From NCBI GenBank assembly GCA_002869585.1, contig PKUO01000070.1, positions 1 through 64,000 on the forward strand: a stretch of DNA of 64,000 nucleotides, in the 5' to 3' direction. This DNA is from Sedimenticola sp. GTDB taxonomy: Bacteria; Pseudomonadota; Gammaproteobacteria; Chromatiales; Chromatiaceae. This document shows positions 53,636 to 62,797 of this stretch, in pieces. The position numbers and the translations under genes were made by a program. The stretch's first letter is position 1. Each line of letters begins with the position of its first letter. The notes beneath the pieces were generated by a model. That model was not told where the DNA came from and did no database searches. It saw nothing but the letters and a program-made list of their open reading frames with translations.

Positions 53636-55150
53636 ATGTTTGCAGACTTGCCCATACTTAGCCTGACCATCTGGTTACCGATTATCGGTGGTATCCTGGT
53701 GCTCGCTAGCGGCGATAAAACCGCCAACGCAACACGCTGGACGGCATTGGTCGTGGCGGTTCTTACCTTTATCGTGAGTCTTCCGCTCTATTCCAGTTTT
53801 GATCCGTCTACGGCACAGATGCAGTTCGTGGAGAGAGCCCCCTGGATCCCGTTGTTCAGCATTGAGTATTATCTCGGGGTTGATGGTATCTCCATGCCGC
53901 TGATCATCCTCACCACCTTTATTACGGTGTTCGTGATCATCGCAGGTTGGGAGGTGATTCAGTACAAGCCCTCGCACTACATGGCCGCCTTCCTGATCAT
54001 GGAAGGAGTAATGGTTGGTGTCTTCTCCGCGCTGGATGCGATGCTGTTTTATGTGTTCTGGGAAGCGATGCTGATCCCGATGTTTCTGATCATCGGTGTC
54101 TGGGGCGGTCCGAACCGGGTCTATGCCACTATCAAGTTTTTCCTCTATACCTTTTTCGGCTCGGTGTTCATGCTGGTGGCACTGATCTACATGTACTTCC
54201 AGTCTGGTTCTTTCGATATCCTGGGTTTCCATGATCTGAAACTTGATCTGACCGAGCAGATTTTGATTTTTGTTGCCTTTCTCATGGCGTTTGCGGTCAA
54301 AGTGCCGATGTGGCCGGTACATACCTGGTTACCGGATGCCCATGTAGAGGCACCAACCGGCGGCTCCGTAATTCTTGCCGCGATCATGCTGAAAATCGGT
54401 GGCTATGGCTTTCTGCGTTTCAGCCTGCCGATTACCCCGGATGCGAGCAACCATCTCGACTGGCTGATCATCACCATGTCGTTGATCGCGGTGGTCTATA
54501 TCGGTTTCGTGGCGCTGGTGCAGCAGGATATGAAGAAGCTGATCGCCTACTCCTCCATCGCGCACATGGGTTTCGTGACCCTGGGTTTCTTTATCGCCTT
54601 CATGATTCTGGGCAATCAGAACGCCACCAGCGGTGCAGTGCTGGGTATCGAGGGCGGCATGGTGCAGATGGTTTCCCATGGCTTCATTTCGGCTGCCATG
54701 TTCCTCTGTGTTGGGGTGCTCTATGATCGCCTCCACAGCCGTCAGATCAACGATTATGGCGGTGTAATCAATACCATGCCAGTGTTTGGTGGATTCATGG
54801 TCTTCTTCGCCATGGCCAATGCCGGGCTGCCGGGTACTTCGGGTTTCGTCGGTGAGTTCATGGTGATCCTGGCCAGTTTCAGAGCGGATTTCTGGTTTGC
54901 CTTCCTGGCGGCCACCACGCTGATTATCGGTGCGGCCTACACGTTGTGGATGGTCAAGAGGGTCATTTTCGGTAAGGTGGCCAACGATAAAGTGGCGGCC
55001 CTGGAAGATATCAATAGACGGGAGCTTCTGGTTCTTGGTTCGTTGGCTCTGGCCGTGCTGGTTCTCGGAGTCTGGCCTGCTCCTCTGGTGGAGGTAATGG
55101 ATGTCTCCATTACCAACCTGTTGAAACACATAGCCGTATCCAAGCTCTGA
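53636..55150 (+). CDS. nuoM: NADH-quinone oxidoreductase subunit M
   Basis: A 504-residue antiporter-like membrane subunit with 14 spans: SIEYYLGVDGISMPLIILTT, LFYVFWEAMLIPMFLIIGVW (Glu in TM5), AFAVKVPMWPVHTWLPDAHV (Lys in TM7), EAPTGGSVILAAIMLKIGGY and LIAYSSIAHMGFVTLGFFIA. It carries one of the proton routes of complex I. Starts 18 bp after nuoL. Confidence 0.97.
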   Translation: MFADLPILSLTIWLPIIGGILVLASGDKTANATRWTALVVAVLTFIVSLPLYSSFDPSTAQMQFVERAPWIPLFSIEYYLGVDGISMPLIILTTFITVFVIIAGWEVIQYKPSHYMAAFLIMEGVMVGVFSALDAMLFYVFWEAMLIPMFLIIGVWGGPNRVYATIKFFLYTFFGSVFMLVALIYMYFQSGSFDILGFHDLKLDLTEQILIFVAFLMAFAVKVPMWPVHTWLPDAHVEAPTGGSVILAAIMLKIGGYGFLRFSLPITPDASNHLDWLIITMSLIAVVYIGFVALVQQDMKKLIAYSSIAHMGFVTLGFFIAFMILGNQNATSGAVLGIEGGMVQMVSHGFISAAMFLCVGVLYDRLHSRQINDYGGVINTMPVFGGFMVFFAMANAGLPGTSGFVGEFMVILASFRADFWFAFLAATTLIIGAAYTLWMVKRVIFGKVANDKVAALEDINRRELLVLGSLALAVLVLGVWPAPLVEVMDVSITNLLKHIAVSKL

Positions 55151-55178
55151 ATCGGTCTATAGGAATTGGTGAGTTTCG

Positions 55179-56618
55179 ATGCCCTTTGAAATGTCTAGTC
55201 TGATCCCGGTATTGCCGGAGATATTTATCCTGACAGCAGCCTCAGTGATACTGGTTGTGGATCTGTTTTTAAAAGATTCACAACGGGTGATCAGCTACGG
55301 TATGACTCAGGTCAGCCTGCTATTGGCAATAGGCATTGTGCTGCTTACCGATTCAGGAGCCAGGCAAATTATTTTTGACGGTAGCGTGGTCAGGGACAGC
55401 ATGAGCGATGTCCTGAAAATTGCCGTGCTACTGATTAGTGCAGGGGCCTTCCTCTACTCCAAGGACTATCTGCGCGATCGTGCCCTGTTCAAAGGTGAGT
55501 ACTACGTTCTCGGGCTATTCGCTGTTCTCGGCATGATGGTGATGATCTCCGCCAACAGTTTTCTCACCATCTACCTCGGCCTGGAACTCCTGTCGCTGGC
55601 GCTCTATGCGCTGGTGGCCTTCAATCGTGAGTCAGTCAGCGGTGCAGAGGCGGCCATGAAATATTTCGTGCTCGGCGCCTTGGCATCGGGCATGCTCCTG
55701 TACGGTATCTCCATGATCTATGGAGGCACTGGCTCAATCGAATTCAGCGCTGTAGCGGAAGGCCTGGCCAATCCGAATGCCAACAAGATGGTGCTGGTGT
55801 TTGGTTTGGTGTTCGTTGTTATTGGCATGGCCTTCAAATTTGGTGCTGTGCCTTTTCACATGTGGGTGCCGGATGTTTATCATGGCGCTCCCACCTCGGT
55901 GACCCTGTTCCTGGGGTCGACCCCCAAAATTGCCGCGTTTGCACTGGCCATGCGCATGCTGGTCGACGGGCTCGGTACCCTGCATGCCGACTGGCAGGGG
56001 ATGCTGGTGATTCTTGCGATTCTCTCCATGGCAGTGGGTAATGTCATCGCCATTGCACAGTCCAACATTAAGCGCATGCTGGCCTACTCAACCATTTCCC
56101 ATGTTGGTTTTATCCTGCTGGGCATCCTTGCCGGTACTGACAAGGGATACACGGCTGCCATGTTCTACAGCATTGTTTATGCAGTAATGGCCCTGGGTGC
56201 TTTTGGTATTGTCATCCTTCTCAGTCGCGGTGGTTTCGAGGCCGATAAACTGGCCGACTACAAAGGACTGAACGAACGTAGCCCCTGGTTTGCCGGAATG
56301 ATGCTCCTGCTCATGTTCTCCATGGCGGGTGTTCCTCCGACGGTCGGATTCTTTGCCAAGATGTTTGTACTCGAAGCGGTAGTTAGCGTCGATATGACTT
56401 GGCTTGCCCTGGTGGGGGTATTCTTCTCGATTATTGGCGCCTATTATTATCTGCGTATCGTCAAGCTCATGTACTTTGACAAACCTGAGGATCAGAGCGA
56501 ATTGACCGCAGGACTGGATACCAAAATCGTATTGAGCGTTAATGGTCTCGCTATGCTGGTTTTCGGTTTATTCCCTTCAAGTATCCTGACTGTCTGCGCC
56601 ATTGCAATTGCACAATGA
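55179..56618 (+). CDS. nuoN: NADH-quinone oxidoreductase subunit N
   Basis: A 479-residue antiporter-like subunit, the last gene of the operon: [20 protein letters not shown] (Glu in TM5), [20 protein letters not shown] (Lys in TM7), [20 protein letters not shown] and [20 protein letters not shown]. NuoN joins the membrane arm next to NuoK and NuoM. No clear terminator follows its TGA stop before the tRNA gene 138 bp downstream. All 14 nuo genes are present, in order and intact. Confidence 0.97.
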   Translation: MPFEMSSLIPVLPEIFILTAASVILVVDLFLKDSQRVISYGMTQVSLLLAIGIVLLTDSGARQIIFDGSVVRDSMSDVLKIAVLLISAGAFLYSKDYLRDRALFKGEYYVLGLFAVLGMMVMISANSFLTIYLGLELLSLALYALVAFNRESVSGAEAAMKYFVLGALASGMLLYGISMIYGGTGSIEFSAVAEGLANPNANKMVLVFGLVFVVIGMAFKFGAVPFHMWVPDVYHGAPTSVTLFLGSTPKIAAFALAMRMLVDGLGTLHADWQGMLVILAILSMAVGNVIAIAQSNIKRMLAYSTISHVGFILLGILAGTDKGYTAAMFYSIVYAVMALGAFGIVILLSRGGFEADKLADYKGLNERSPWFAGMMLLLMFSMAGVPPTVGFFAKMFVLEAVVSVDMTWLALVGVFFSIIGAYYYLRIVKLMYFDKPEDQSELTAGLDTKIVLSVNGLAMLVFGLFPSSILTVCAIAIAQ

Positions 56619-56756
56619 CCTGAGCCTTGTCTGGTCTTGATTTCTTGGTTGCCGGTTGAACACCTGGCTGGCAGGATTTACATCATTTATTTTCCCTATT
56701 TATCATCAAGGGGTTGTCAAATCCAGAAAGGATGTGTACTATCTGCGGCTCACAGA

Positions 56757-56833
<77 letters not shown>

Positions 56834-56848
56834 AATAAAAATCAATAA

Positions 56849-56878
56849 AACCAATCACTTAAGGTGGTTGGTTTTTTT
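56849..56878 (+). terminator. Rho-independent terminator after tRNA-fMet
   Basis: The arms AACCAATCAC / GTGGTTGGTT (one G-T pair) are separated by a 5-base loop and followed by Ts to 56878. Ends the tRNA transcript; it lies inside or at the edge of the integrated island. Confidence 0.8.
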
Positions 56879-56902
56879 GTTTCTGCAGTGCAAAAACACT
56901 CC

Positions 56903-56946
56903 GGGCCCACCTCGGGCCCATCCAGAGCCCACCTCGGGCCCACGCA
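56903..56946. repeat. Four tandem 11-bp GGGCCCA repeats
   Basis: Units starting at 56903, 56914, 56925 and 56936 read GGGCCCACCTC, GGGCCCATCCA, GAGCCCACCTC and GGGCCCACGCA. The 11-bp period is about one helical turn, placing palindromic GGGCCC on one DNA face. It sits right after the tRNA terminator, at the island's left edge, and may be a protein-binding array. Confidence 0.6.
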
Positions 56947-56978
56947 CTTTTTCACACATACCCAAAAAGCGCATATTT

Positions 56979-57348
56979 GACCTTCAGGCCTACTTTTTTC
57001 ATGCCCGAAGGTAAGAGTAAATTGACCAAAGGTCATTTTGACTGTTGATGACCTTCAGTCTTCTGAGCCCATTTGTCCCGAGATGGGCCCTGTAGAAATT
57101 TTTAGACCAAACACTCTTGCATATTCGTTATAACGACCTTCGGTCAAAATCGTGACCTTCGGGCTAACCTGATTGACCTGATAACCTGCGAAATAACCTG
57201 TTATTGACCGTTTTTTTACCGCCAGGTCTATCCCCCCGATTCATTGTTCATAAAGATCGCCTAATCTTTTTTTGCGCATTTTCATCAAAGCGCAATTGAA
57301 AATAGGTTTTTTATTGCTTTTCATGAGCTAAAAAAATGACCTTCAGTC
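56979..57348. repeat. Array of seven GACCTTC(A/G)G sites at the island edge
   Basis: The 11-mer GACCTTC(A/G)G(G/T)C occurs at 56979, 57050, 57135, 57154 and 57338 on the plus strand, inverted at 57003-57012 (GCCCGAAGGT), and as a degenerate palindrome GACCAAAGGTC at 57024. Half-sites such as TTGACCTG and TTGACCG lie between. The positions, between the tRNA attachment site and the excisionase-like and integrase genes, fit arm-type integrase or excisionase binding sites. No gene is visible in 56880-57755. Confidence 0.7.
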
Positions 57349-57755
57349 AGCATGCCTAAATCCACGCTGTTTTCGGTTTTGACAAAAACCGATGCTTTCA
57401 ACTCATGAAAGACGTGTTGTTTAACTACCAGAATAAATATCTGCAAACCTGCCAACTCAGACATCCAGACAGATCAACGGATGACACGGATGACAATGGG
57501 TCTGAACACTTTTTTTCACGTTTCATAACCACAGTGTTGTGTTCAATACAACAGATCAGTCTCTTTGCGGTTACTCGAAAACGAATCATCTATTAGCACA
57601 TCAGAAGGCGTTTCAGGATGTGGATGGTAAAAACCGGGGGTTGCGTTTTTCAGAAAGTGAGTAAATTGGTAATTGAAGGCGGGATGTTCCCCTCTGACAT
57701 GAAGAGATCCAAACAGGAGATCTTCAGACAAATAACCAATAAGAAGGTGAATGAT

Positions 57756-57992
57756 ATGTCTATGACTTACCTGACAACTGATGAACTCTCACAACGCATC
57801 AAGTATGACCCACGCACTATCCGCGAACGGTTGAAGGATAGTGTGCTGCTGGAAGGCACCCATTACATCCGTCCCTTTGGCGGTCGCAAGATCCTCTATA
57901 TCTGGGAACAGATCGAAGCGGATATGGGCCAGAGCTCTGTGAATGGCACCTTTGCTATCCCCATGGCCAATGGAGGGGTCTGTAATGGTTAA
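57756..57992 (+). CDS. Small HTH DNA-binding protein, probable excisionase/directionality factor
   Basis: ATG 57756, preceded by AAGAAGGTG, gives a 78-residue protein: MSMTYLTTDELSQRIKYDPR, TIRERLKDSVLLEGTHYIRP and FGGRKILYIWEQIEADMG. The helix-turn-helix at about residues 6-30 followed by a GGRKILYIW wing is the MerR/AlpA-like excisionase layout. It overlaps the integrase start by eight bases, so both are translated from one message. Such proteins bend DNA at attachment sites and favour excision. An upstream in-frame start at 57618 would add a leader that looks non-coding. Confidence 0.7.
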   Translation: MSMTYLTTDELSQRIKYDPRTIRERLKDSVLLEGTHYIRPFGGRKILYIWEQIEADMGQSSVNGTFAIPMANGGVCNG

Positions 57993-59208
57993 TATCAGAC
58001 AACGCAGTGATACCGGTAAATTGTTCTTTGATTTCCGCTACCAGGGGAATCGATGCCGGGAGTACACCGATCTCAATGATACGAAGACCAACCGCAAGAA
58101 AATGGCTGTGGTGGCCAAGCGAATGGATAAGGAACTGCAGAGCGGTGAGTTTGACTATGAAAAGTACTTTCCCAACAGCAACAACCTGAAGTCCTTTTCA
58201 TTAAATAATGGTGTTGTGGCAGGGGCTGTGCCTTCTCAAATGTCGCAACTGGCCCAGCGTACACCGACTTTCCAAGTCTTCGCCGAAACCTGGTACAGCG
58301 AGAATGAGATCGCCTGGCGGCGTACCCATCAGAAGACGGTGGCTGACATCCTGCGCAAACACCTGATGCCCGCCTTTGGAGAAAGGGTGGTCGGCAGCAT
58401 CACCAAGGCTGAGATTATGGCCTTCCGTTCGACCCTCGCAAAAGTGTCCGGACGGAAAGGCAATGGACTCTCTCCCAAACGCATCAACGCCATCATGGGC
58501 GTGCTGCGCCAAATCCTTAACGAAGCCGCCGACCGCTTTGACTTTACCACTCCCTTTCTCAACATCAAACCACTGAAGGTCCCCAAATCCCATGTGGAAC
58601 CCTTCACCCTGGACGAAGTACAGCGGATTATCGAAACGGTCAGGGCTGATTACCGGGCCTACTACACTGTTCGCTTCTTCACCGGACTGCGTACCGGCGA
58701 GATCGACGGACTCAAATGGCAGTACATCGACTTTGATCACCGCCTCATCCTGATCCGCGAAACGGTGGTCAATGGCCAGGAGGACTACACCAAGAACGAT
58801 GGCTCCCAACGGGAGATCCAGATGTCACAGGTGGTCTATGACGCCCTCAGGGAACAAGCGAAGGTCTCAAAGGGGATTTCGAAATATGTTTTCTGTAACC
58901 GTGAGGGGACTCATTTGGATCACAACAACGTGACCAAGCGGGTCTGGTATCCACTGCTCAGGTATCTGGGACTGAAAGAGCGAAGGCCCTATCAGACCCG
59001 CCATACCGCCGCCACCCTCTGGCTGGCCGCCGGAGAGAATCCGGAATGGATCGCCCGTCAGATGGGCCACGCCTCCACCGAGATGCTGTTTAAGGTCTAC
59101 AGCCGCTATGTCCCCAATCTCACCCGACAGGACGGCTCAGCCTTCGAGCGGCTGCTTAAGGCGAACTTCACACATAACCCGGGGGAGGTTACCAACCATG
59201 ACAACTAA
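57985..59208 (+). CDS. int: Tyrosine-recombinase integrase
   Basis: ATG 57985, after GGAGGGG, gives 407 residues. The N-terminal DUF3596-like arm-binding part is MVNIRQRSDTGKLFFDFRYQ, GNRCREYTDLNDTKTNRKKM; the core-binding SAM-like domain spans about 93-200; the catalytic domain has R236 (FFTGLRTGEIDGLKWQ), R339 with Tyr in place of the usual first His (RPYQTRHTAATLWLAAG), H362 (ARQMGHAST) and nucleophile Y372 (VYSRYVPN). It mediates site-specific integration, most likely at the tRNA-fMet 3' end 1.1 kb upstream. It belongs to integrative elements of proteobacteria. Confidence 0.95.
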   Translation: MVNIRQRSDTGKLFFDFRYQGNRCREYTDLNDTKTNRKKMAVVAKRMDKELQSGEFDYEKYFPNSNNLKSFSLNNGVVAGAVPSQMSQLAQRTPTFQVFAETWYSENEIAWRRTHQKTVADILRKHLMPAFGERVVGSITKAEIMAFRSTLAKVSGRKGNGLSPKRINAIMGVLRQILNEAADRFDFTTPFLNIKPLKVPKSHVEPFTLDEVQRIIETVRADYRAYYTVRFFTGLRTGEIDGLKWQYIDFDHRLILIRETVVNGQEDYTKNDGSQREIQMSQVVYDALREQAKVSKGISKYVFCNREGTHLDHNNVTKRVWYPLLRYLGLKERRPYQTRHTAATLWLAAGENPEWIARQMGHASTEMLFKVYSRYVPNLTRQDGSAFERLLKANFTHNPGEVTNHDN

Positions 59209-59509
59209 AACACCCATGCCTCTGTATCAGCGCATCCACACAGAAACGGCCTATCTGCACCGGGAGCAGCTGGTGTTTGAGATCGCCAATGCCATCACCG
59301 TCAGTTTCAACCTCCGGGGGGATGGCCATCAACTCCAACCCCTGTTCGATGCGGGAGGGTGCAGCACGGATGAGGAGATCCTGCTCGAGTGGATCGTTCA
59401 GCGTCTCATGGCCTGGGAACAGGACCAGGCCCATCACCTTGTCACCCAGCTCATCGATGAGTTGGACAAGGCCCTGCTGGCCGAAGGAGGCCTGTCATGT
59501 CAGAGATAA
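59198..59509 (+). CDS. Hypothetical island protein
   Basis: A 103-residue acidic protein (MTTKTPMPLYQRIHTETAYL, EIANAITVSFNLRGDGHQLQ, EEILLEWIVQRLMAWEQDQA). It overlaps the integrase stop by 11 bases and the HD-protein start by 13, with GGGGGAGG as ribosome site, so it is a real member of the operon. Mostly alpha-helical by eye. No cysteine pair, HTH or catalytic motif stands out and I recognise no family. Genes in this position are often accessory proteins of integrative elements, but no function can be assigned. Confidence 0.65.
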   Translation: MTTKTPMPLYQRIHTETAYLHREQLVFEIANAITVSFNLRGDGHQLQPLFDAGGCSTDEEILLEWIVQRLMAWEQDQAHHLVTQLIDELDKALLAEGGLSCQR

Positions 59510-60459
59510 TCACACTCCACCCGAATAAAGCACCCGAGCAGACGGGTATCAGAAATACCGTATTCAGAGTCCTGGGGATACAGAGCAATGTACGGTTCAG
59601 CAAGGGTGCGCGAGGGGCCATCATTGAGATCGGTAACAGTCATCGCTGTAACCAGGTCGTTGCATACTACCCCCCAGCGTATTGTGCGTATGAGGGTGAT
59701 CTGCCCAAAGTGGATCGTTGCCTACAGGGTAGTCTTTCCTGGGATCAGGGGATAGATGGCTACTGGGCACTACTCCGTGGTCAATCGGTTGATCCGGGTG
59801 AATACGGACCGGCTCTGATTCCCCGCGTTGATGCGACACATCCGGGTGATCTGGATAGGCTGATACAGACTATCGCTTGCGTGCAGATACCCGAGATAAA
59901 GGCCTTCTTGTGCGCAGTGTTTGCCGAACCCGAGATTTACCGGCCGTATGTCGCAGTGCCTTCGAGCCTAAAGTATCACCACAACCGGGTAGGCGGCAAT
60001 CTGGAACACAGCCTGGATACCCTGGATATCGCCCTTCGAATGCACCTGTGTCGGAATCAGACCGAGCAGGATCTGTTGATTGTCGGGGCATTGTTGCATG
60101 ACATTGGCAAGATAAGGGTCTACGACACCGATAACCAGTTAACGGGTACGGGCAGGCTGGTACACCATGCCTCGCTGACCGGTGAGATTCTTGCGGTGCA
60201 TCTCCGGGCACTACACACGCAATCCCCGAATAAAGCTAATCTGATACGTCATTTACTGGATCGGGGGGATAAGCACTACCCTTATCCCATCTCAATGGTG
60301 CGAAAGGTCTTGGCGTATGCCGATGGACTCAGCGCAGCCATAGAGGCAGAACGTAGCGCCTTCCAGGACAAACCGGATTATTACTGGTATGGCTGGGATA
60401 ATGCGGGTTGTCAATGGATACGGGTGATGGAGTGGTCTGATCAATGCTGTCTGACGTAA
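59497..60459 (+). CDS. HD-domain phosphohydrolase of the integrated element
   Basis: A 320-residue protein. The metal-binding HD motifs are visible: H161-H162 in KYHHNRVGGNLEHSLDTLD, H171, H201-D202 in GALLHDIGKIRVY, and H223-H224 in RLVHHASLTGE. The first 110 residues form a less conserved domain (VLGIQSNVRFSKGARGAIIE). HD proteins of this kind, related to YhaM and the TraI_2 domain, occur in integrative conjugative elements and act as nucleases or phosphodiesterases. The closing IRVMEWSDQC resembles the end of the element-borne group. The substrate is unknown. Confidence 0.8.
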   Translation: MSEIITLHPNKAPEQTGIRNTVFRVLGIQSNVRFSKGARGAIIEIGNSHRCNQVVAYYPPAYCAYEGDLPKVDRCLQGSLSWDQGIDGYWALLRGQSVDPGEYGPALIPRVDATHPGDLDRLIQTIACVQIPEIKAFLCAVFAEPEIYRPYVAVPSSLKYHHNRVGGNLEHSLDTLDIALRMHLCRNQTEQDLLIVGALLHDIGKIRVYDTDNQLTGTGRLVHHASLTGEILAVHLRALHTQSPNKANLIRHLLDRGDKHYPYPISMVRKVLAYADGLSAAIEAERSAFQDKPDYYWYGWDNAGCQWIRVMEWSDQCCLT

Positions 60460-60494
60460 CAGTGTAGTATTGTAGGATGCTAAAATGAGAGTAA

Positions 60495-61112
60495 TTAGGT
60501 GCCAGCGCTCGTGTGAACCATCACTGGATAGCCTGCATCTAGAACCTTTACCAAACTGTCTGGTGTGAGAACGCTCACCTCGGTTGGGGGCTGCAGTATC
60601 GTTGGGGTTCGATAGCCATCGAAAGTCCATTCCCATAACTTGCCTCGCCACCATAGGTGAGGGCGACTTTCTGACTCAGGCAAGACCATCACCCCGTCGG
60701 GTAGTTCGGACAGATAGGCAATTGCGTAATTGCGATGCAGACGCTCCATATGGAGACGTTTATCCATCTCTTTCAGATCAAGTCCGACGGAAAGAGGAAC
60801 GCTCATTGCCACCCTCCAACAGTCTTTGAATCTAACGAGTGCCTCCTTCCGACAAGTGCCGCATGGACGGTGCCCTGCAGCCAACGACGTGGATTCATCG
60901 AGAAAAAAAAGCTCAGTGTAATGTCCGGGTTCCATGATGGACCGATGACGATTGCGAAACTCCGTTAGGCAGGTTACCCATTCCTTGCGTTTGAAAGAGC
61001 GCACGAGCTGTCCGTTAGTTAAATGAAGGTTGCCACGATTGCCCATTAACATGCCTCGTTGTGTGACGGCATGAATGTCACCAAACGGATCAACACGATT
61101 CTGACGTGGCAT
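60495..61112 (-). CDS. Conserved hypothetical protein with Ada-like GHRPC..C motif
   Basis: A 205-residue protein: MPRQNRVDPFGDIHAVTQRG, MLMGNRGNLHLTNGQLVRSF, LTEFRNRHRSIMEPGHYTEL, FFLDESTSLAAGHRPCGTCR and LKEMDKRLHMERLHRNYAIA. It belongs to a widespread proteobacterial family without a known function. The FFLDE...A-GHRPC-x-x-C segment (C84, C87) resembles the metal-binding end of Ada-type DNA-repair domains, where cysteines bind zinc; this resemblance is my inference. A second conserved block is LWWRGKLWEWTFDGY. The gene lies convergent to the HD gene and 17 bp downstream of the nuclease-like gene. Confidence 0.7.
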   Translation of the reverse strand: MPRQNRVDPFGDIHAVTQRGMLMGNRGNLHLTNGQLVRSFKRKEWVTCLTEFRNRHRSIMEPGHYTELFFLDESTSLAAGHRPCGTCRKEALVRFKDCWRVAMSVPLSVGLDLKEMDKRLHMERLHRNYAIAYLSELPDGVMVLPESESRPHLWWRGKLWEWTFDGYRTPTILQPPTEVSVLTPDSLVKVLDAGYPVMVHTSAGT

Positions 61113-61129
61113 GAGTATATTCCTCGAAA

Positions 61130-62281
61130 TTAGTTAGGTGAGTGAACATAATGGAAACAGATATTATTCTCGTTGGCAATGCCACTTATTGTGGCAAGGA
61201 CGTCATGATGGATCGGATAAGGTCGCAGATCCACACCGATAAATAGAAACGCAGTATCTGGTATATCAAGGCTGAGTCGCTGTGCTGCTCCATTGATAAC
61301 CACTTTCCATTGATTAAGCTTTTCGATGTCTTTTCTGTAGATGTTCTGCAAGGTCGAGTCTTTTTTGCCCAGCAATGGCCTACCACCCTTGACCTCGACC
61401 AATAGTTTAAGCATCGAAAGCTTCAGTGAATCATAGCTACGTGAGGTGTTGCCTTCAGGATATAAGTTGAAGTGTCCATCCACCCCAGGTGCAAAAAGAC
61501 AAATATCCGGACGTTGATGCATATTGCCTGGTGCGAAATTAAAATAGGTTTCAAGGGCAATTTGTTTTGCTGAGTAACCCTGAGCGAGGAGCGAGCGATA
61601 GATGATGGTTACAATATCGGCTTCAAGCTGAATCGATTGCGAGGCAGCTATCAAATCACGCTCGACGCCTTGTCTGGTTATTAATGTGCTCAGATCGATG
61701 GACTTACCTGAAATTTCTGGTTGCATTGTGCCAATCTCAGGATAACGTACACGTCCTCCAGATGGTGCGAGCAGAAATGTTTTGTCACCATGCCCGTGGT
61801 AGGCAAAGCTCACATTGTATGAACCTGCTGTTTCCGCAGCACGAATTTGTTTGCGATAGCTGAGGGATCTCCCCAGTTCAATTGCGTCCACGGCAACCAG
61901 CCATCTGTGTGCTGGGACAACCTTAAGCTTTGATAGTTTGTTCATGTCCTGGCAATTGCCATCTTCTGTGAATACATCCTGCAAGGCATTTCGGCTGTTG
62001 TAGGCACCTCCCTTGAGCTCAAAAGCTGCCAGTGCCTCACCTTCTTCACTCAGAACCACGACATCAACTCCACCTCGCCCCGTTTCAGCCATTCTATGCT
62101 CTCGGCGCACTTTGCCCGGATACTCTTTCTCAAGCTCGACGGCAAGAAGCACCTGATAGTTCGCTTCCGATCCGACGATACCATTTGCCTTGGTGAAAAA
62201 TTGATTGAGGGCGCGCTCAATGGCCTTGTTGTCAGCGCTTTTATCCTCGTCGCCCATTGGCAATATAGAGTCTGAATTCAT
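61130..62281 (-). CDS. Protein with two PD-(D/E)XK-like nuclease motif sets
   Basis: ATG 62281, with AAGGA seven bases upstream, gives 383 residues; the ATG at 62299 lacks a ribosome site. Two restriction-nuclease-like motifs are visible: D73...E88-x-K90 in RGGVDVVVLSEEGEALAAFE-LKGG, and D259...E296-x-K298 in MHQRPDICLFAPGVD ... LLVEVKGGRP. Between them a segment (about 120-240) holds WLVAVDAIELGRSLSYRKQI. Both carry the D-(E/D)-x-K catalytic pattern of Mg-dependent endonucleases. Many defence or repair nucleases have one such domain; a tandem pair is unusual. It sits between an unknown protein and a CRISPR locus. No known family recognised. Confidence 0.7.
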   Translation of the reverse strand: MNSDSILPMGDEDKSADNKAIERALNQFFTKANGIVGSEANYQVLLAVELEKEYPGKVRREHRMAETGRGGVDVVVLSEEGEALAAFELKGGAYNSRNALQDVFTEDGNCQDMNKLSKLKVVPAHRWLVAVDAIELGRSLSYRKQIRAAETAGSYNVSFAYHGHGDKTFLLAPSGGRVRYPEIGTMQPEISGKSIDLSTLITRQGVERDLIAASQSIQLEADIVTIIYRSLLAQGYSAKQIALETYFNFAPGNMHQRPDICLFAPGVDGHFNLYPEGNTSRSYDSLKLSMLKLLVEVKGGRPLLGKKDSTLQNIYRKDIEKLNQWKVVINGAAQRLSLDIPDTAFLFIGVDLRPYPIHHDVLATISGIANENNICFHYVHSPN

Positions 62282-62324
62282 GCTGTATTCCTTCATCATT
62301 TGTTAACGGTGGAGGTTCTTATGA

Positions 62325-62640
62325 TTAATTATCATCCGTCAACAGCGTTTGCAGTGGTCGGTATATAGTCATCAGTCTTGCATCCAGTTTGATGAGGGAT
62401 ATGCGGCAGAGGCTTTCAAGACGTTGAATCTCGGCCGCTAAGTTCAATCTGTGTACAGATCGTAAGGCTTGATAAGACATACCGACCCGGAAGCCTTGCG
62501 CCGATTGGCTCGATTTTTTGTACATCAACCGTATTTACAATGTCCAATGACTCTGTTATTGATGCTATATCACCTGTATTCAGGAGTAAGCGTGTATGAC
62601 AGTTTCCATCTGAGTGGCTGTTTATTGAATTAGTCATCAA
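62325..62640 (-). other. Possible small gene upstream of the tandem nuclease, split at an A-run
   Basis: Two minus-strand frames overlap: 62640-62416 starts MMTNSINSHSDGNCHTRLLL and reads to VNTVDVQK; 62528-62325 reads SSQSAQGFRVGMSYQALRSV and LNLAAEIQRLESLCRISLIK, an amphipathic helical protein-like stretch. They would join at a run of six A (62514-62519 on this strand) into a roughly 105-residue protein ending 43 bp before the nuclease start. It could be a slipped or broken gene, or chance frames. Nothing else is visible in 62282-62797. Confidence 0.25.
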
Positions 62641-62797
62641 TGTATAATTTCATACTGCACTAATTGGTTTTTCAGTTTGATAGAAGTATGGGTATTTAAT
62701 CGTGAAAAGAGGTAATCTGTAAGCTTGCAGCCCGATTGTAATGAGCAATATACTGGAATAATTGCTGCATTCATCAGGATTAGGGAGAAACCTATCA

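Noticed and set aside
57405-57596. 63-codon open frame between the site array and the excisionase-like gene
   Set aside because: No ribosome site, no conserved features, and composition like the surrounding AT-rich non-coding DNA.
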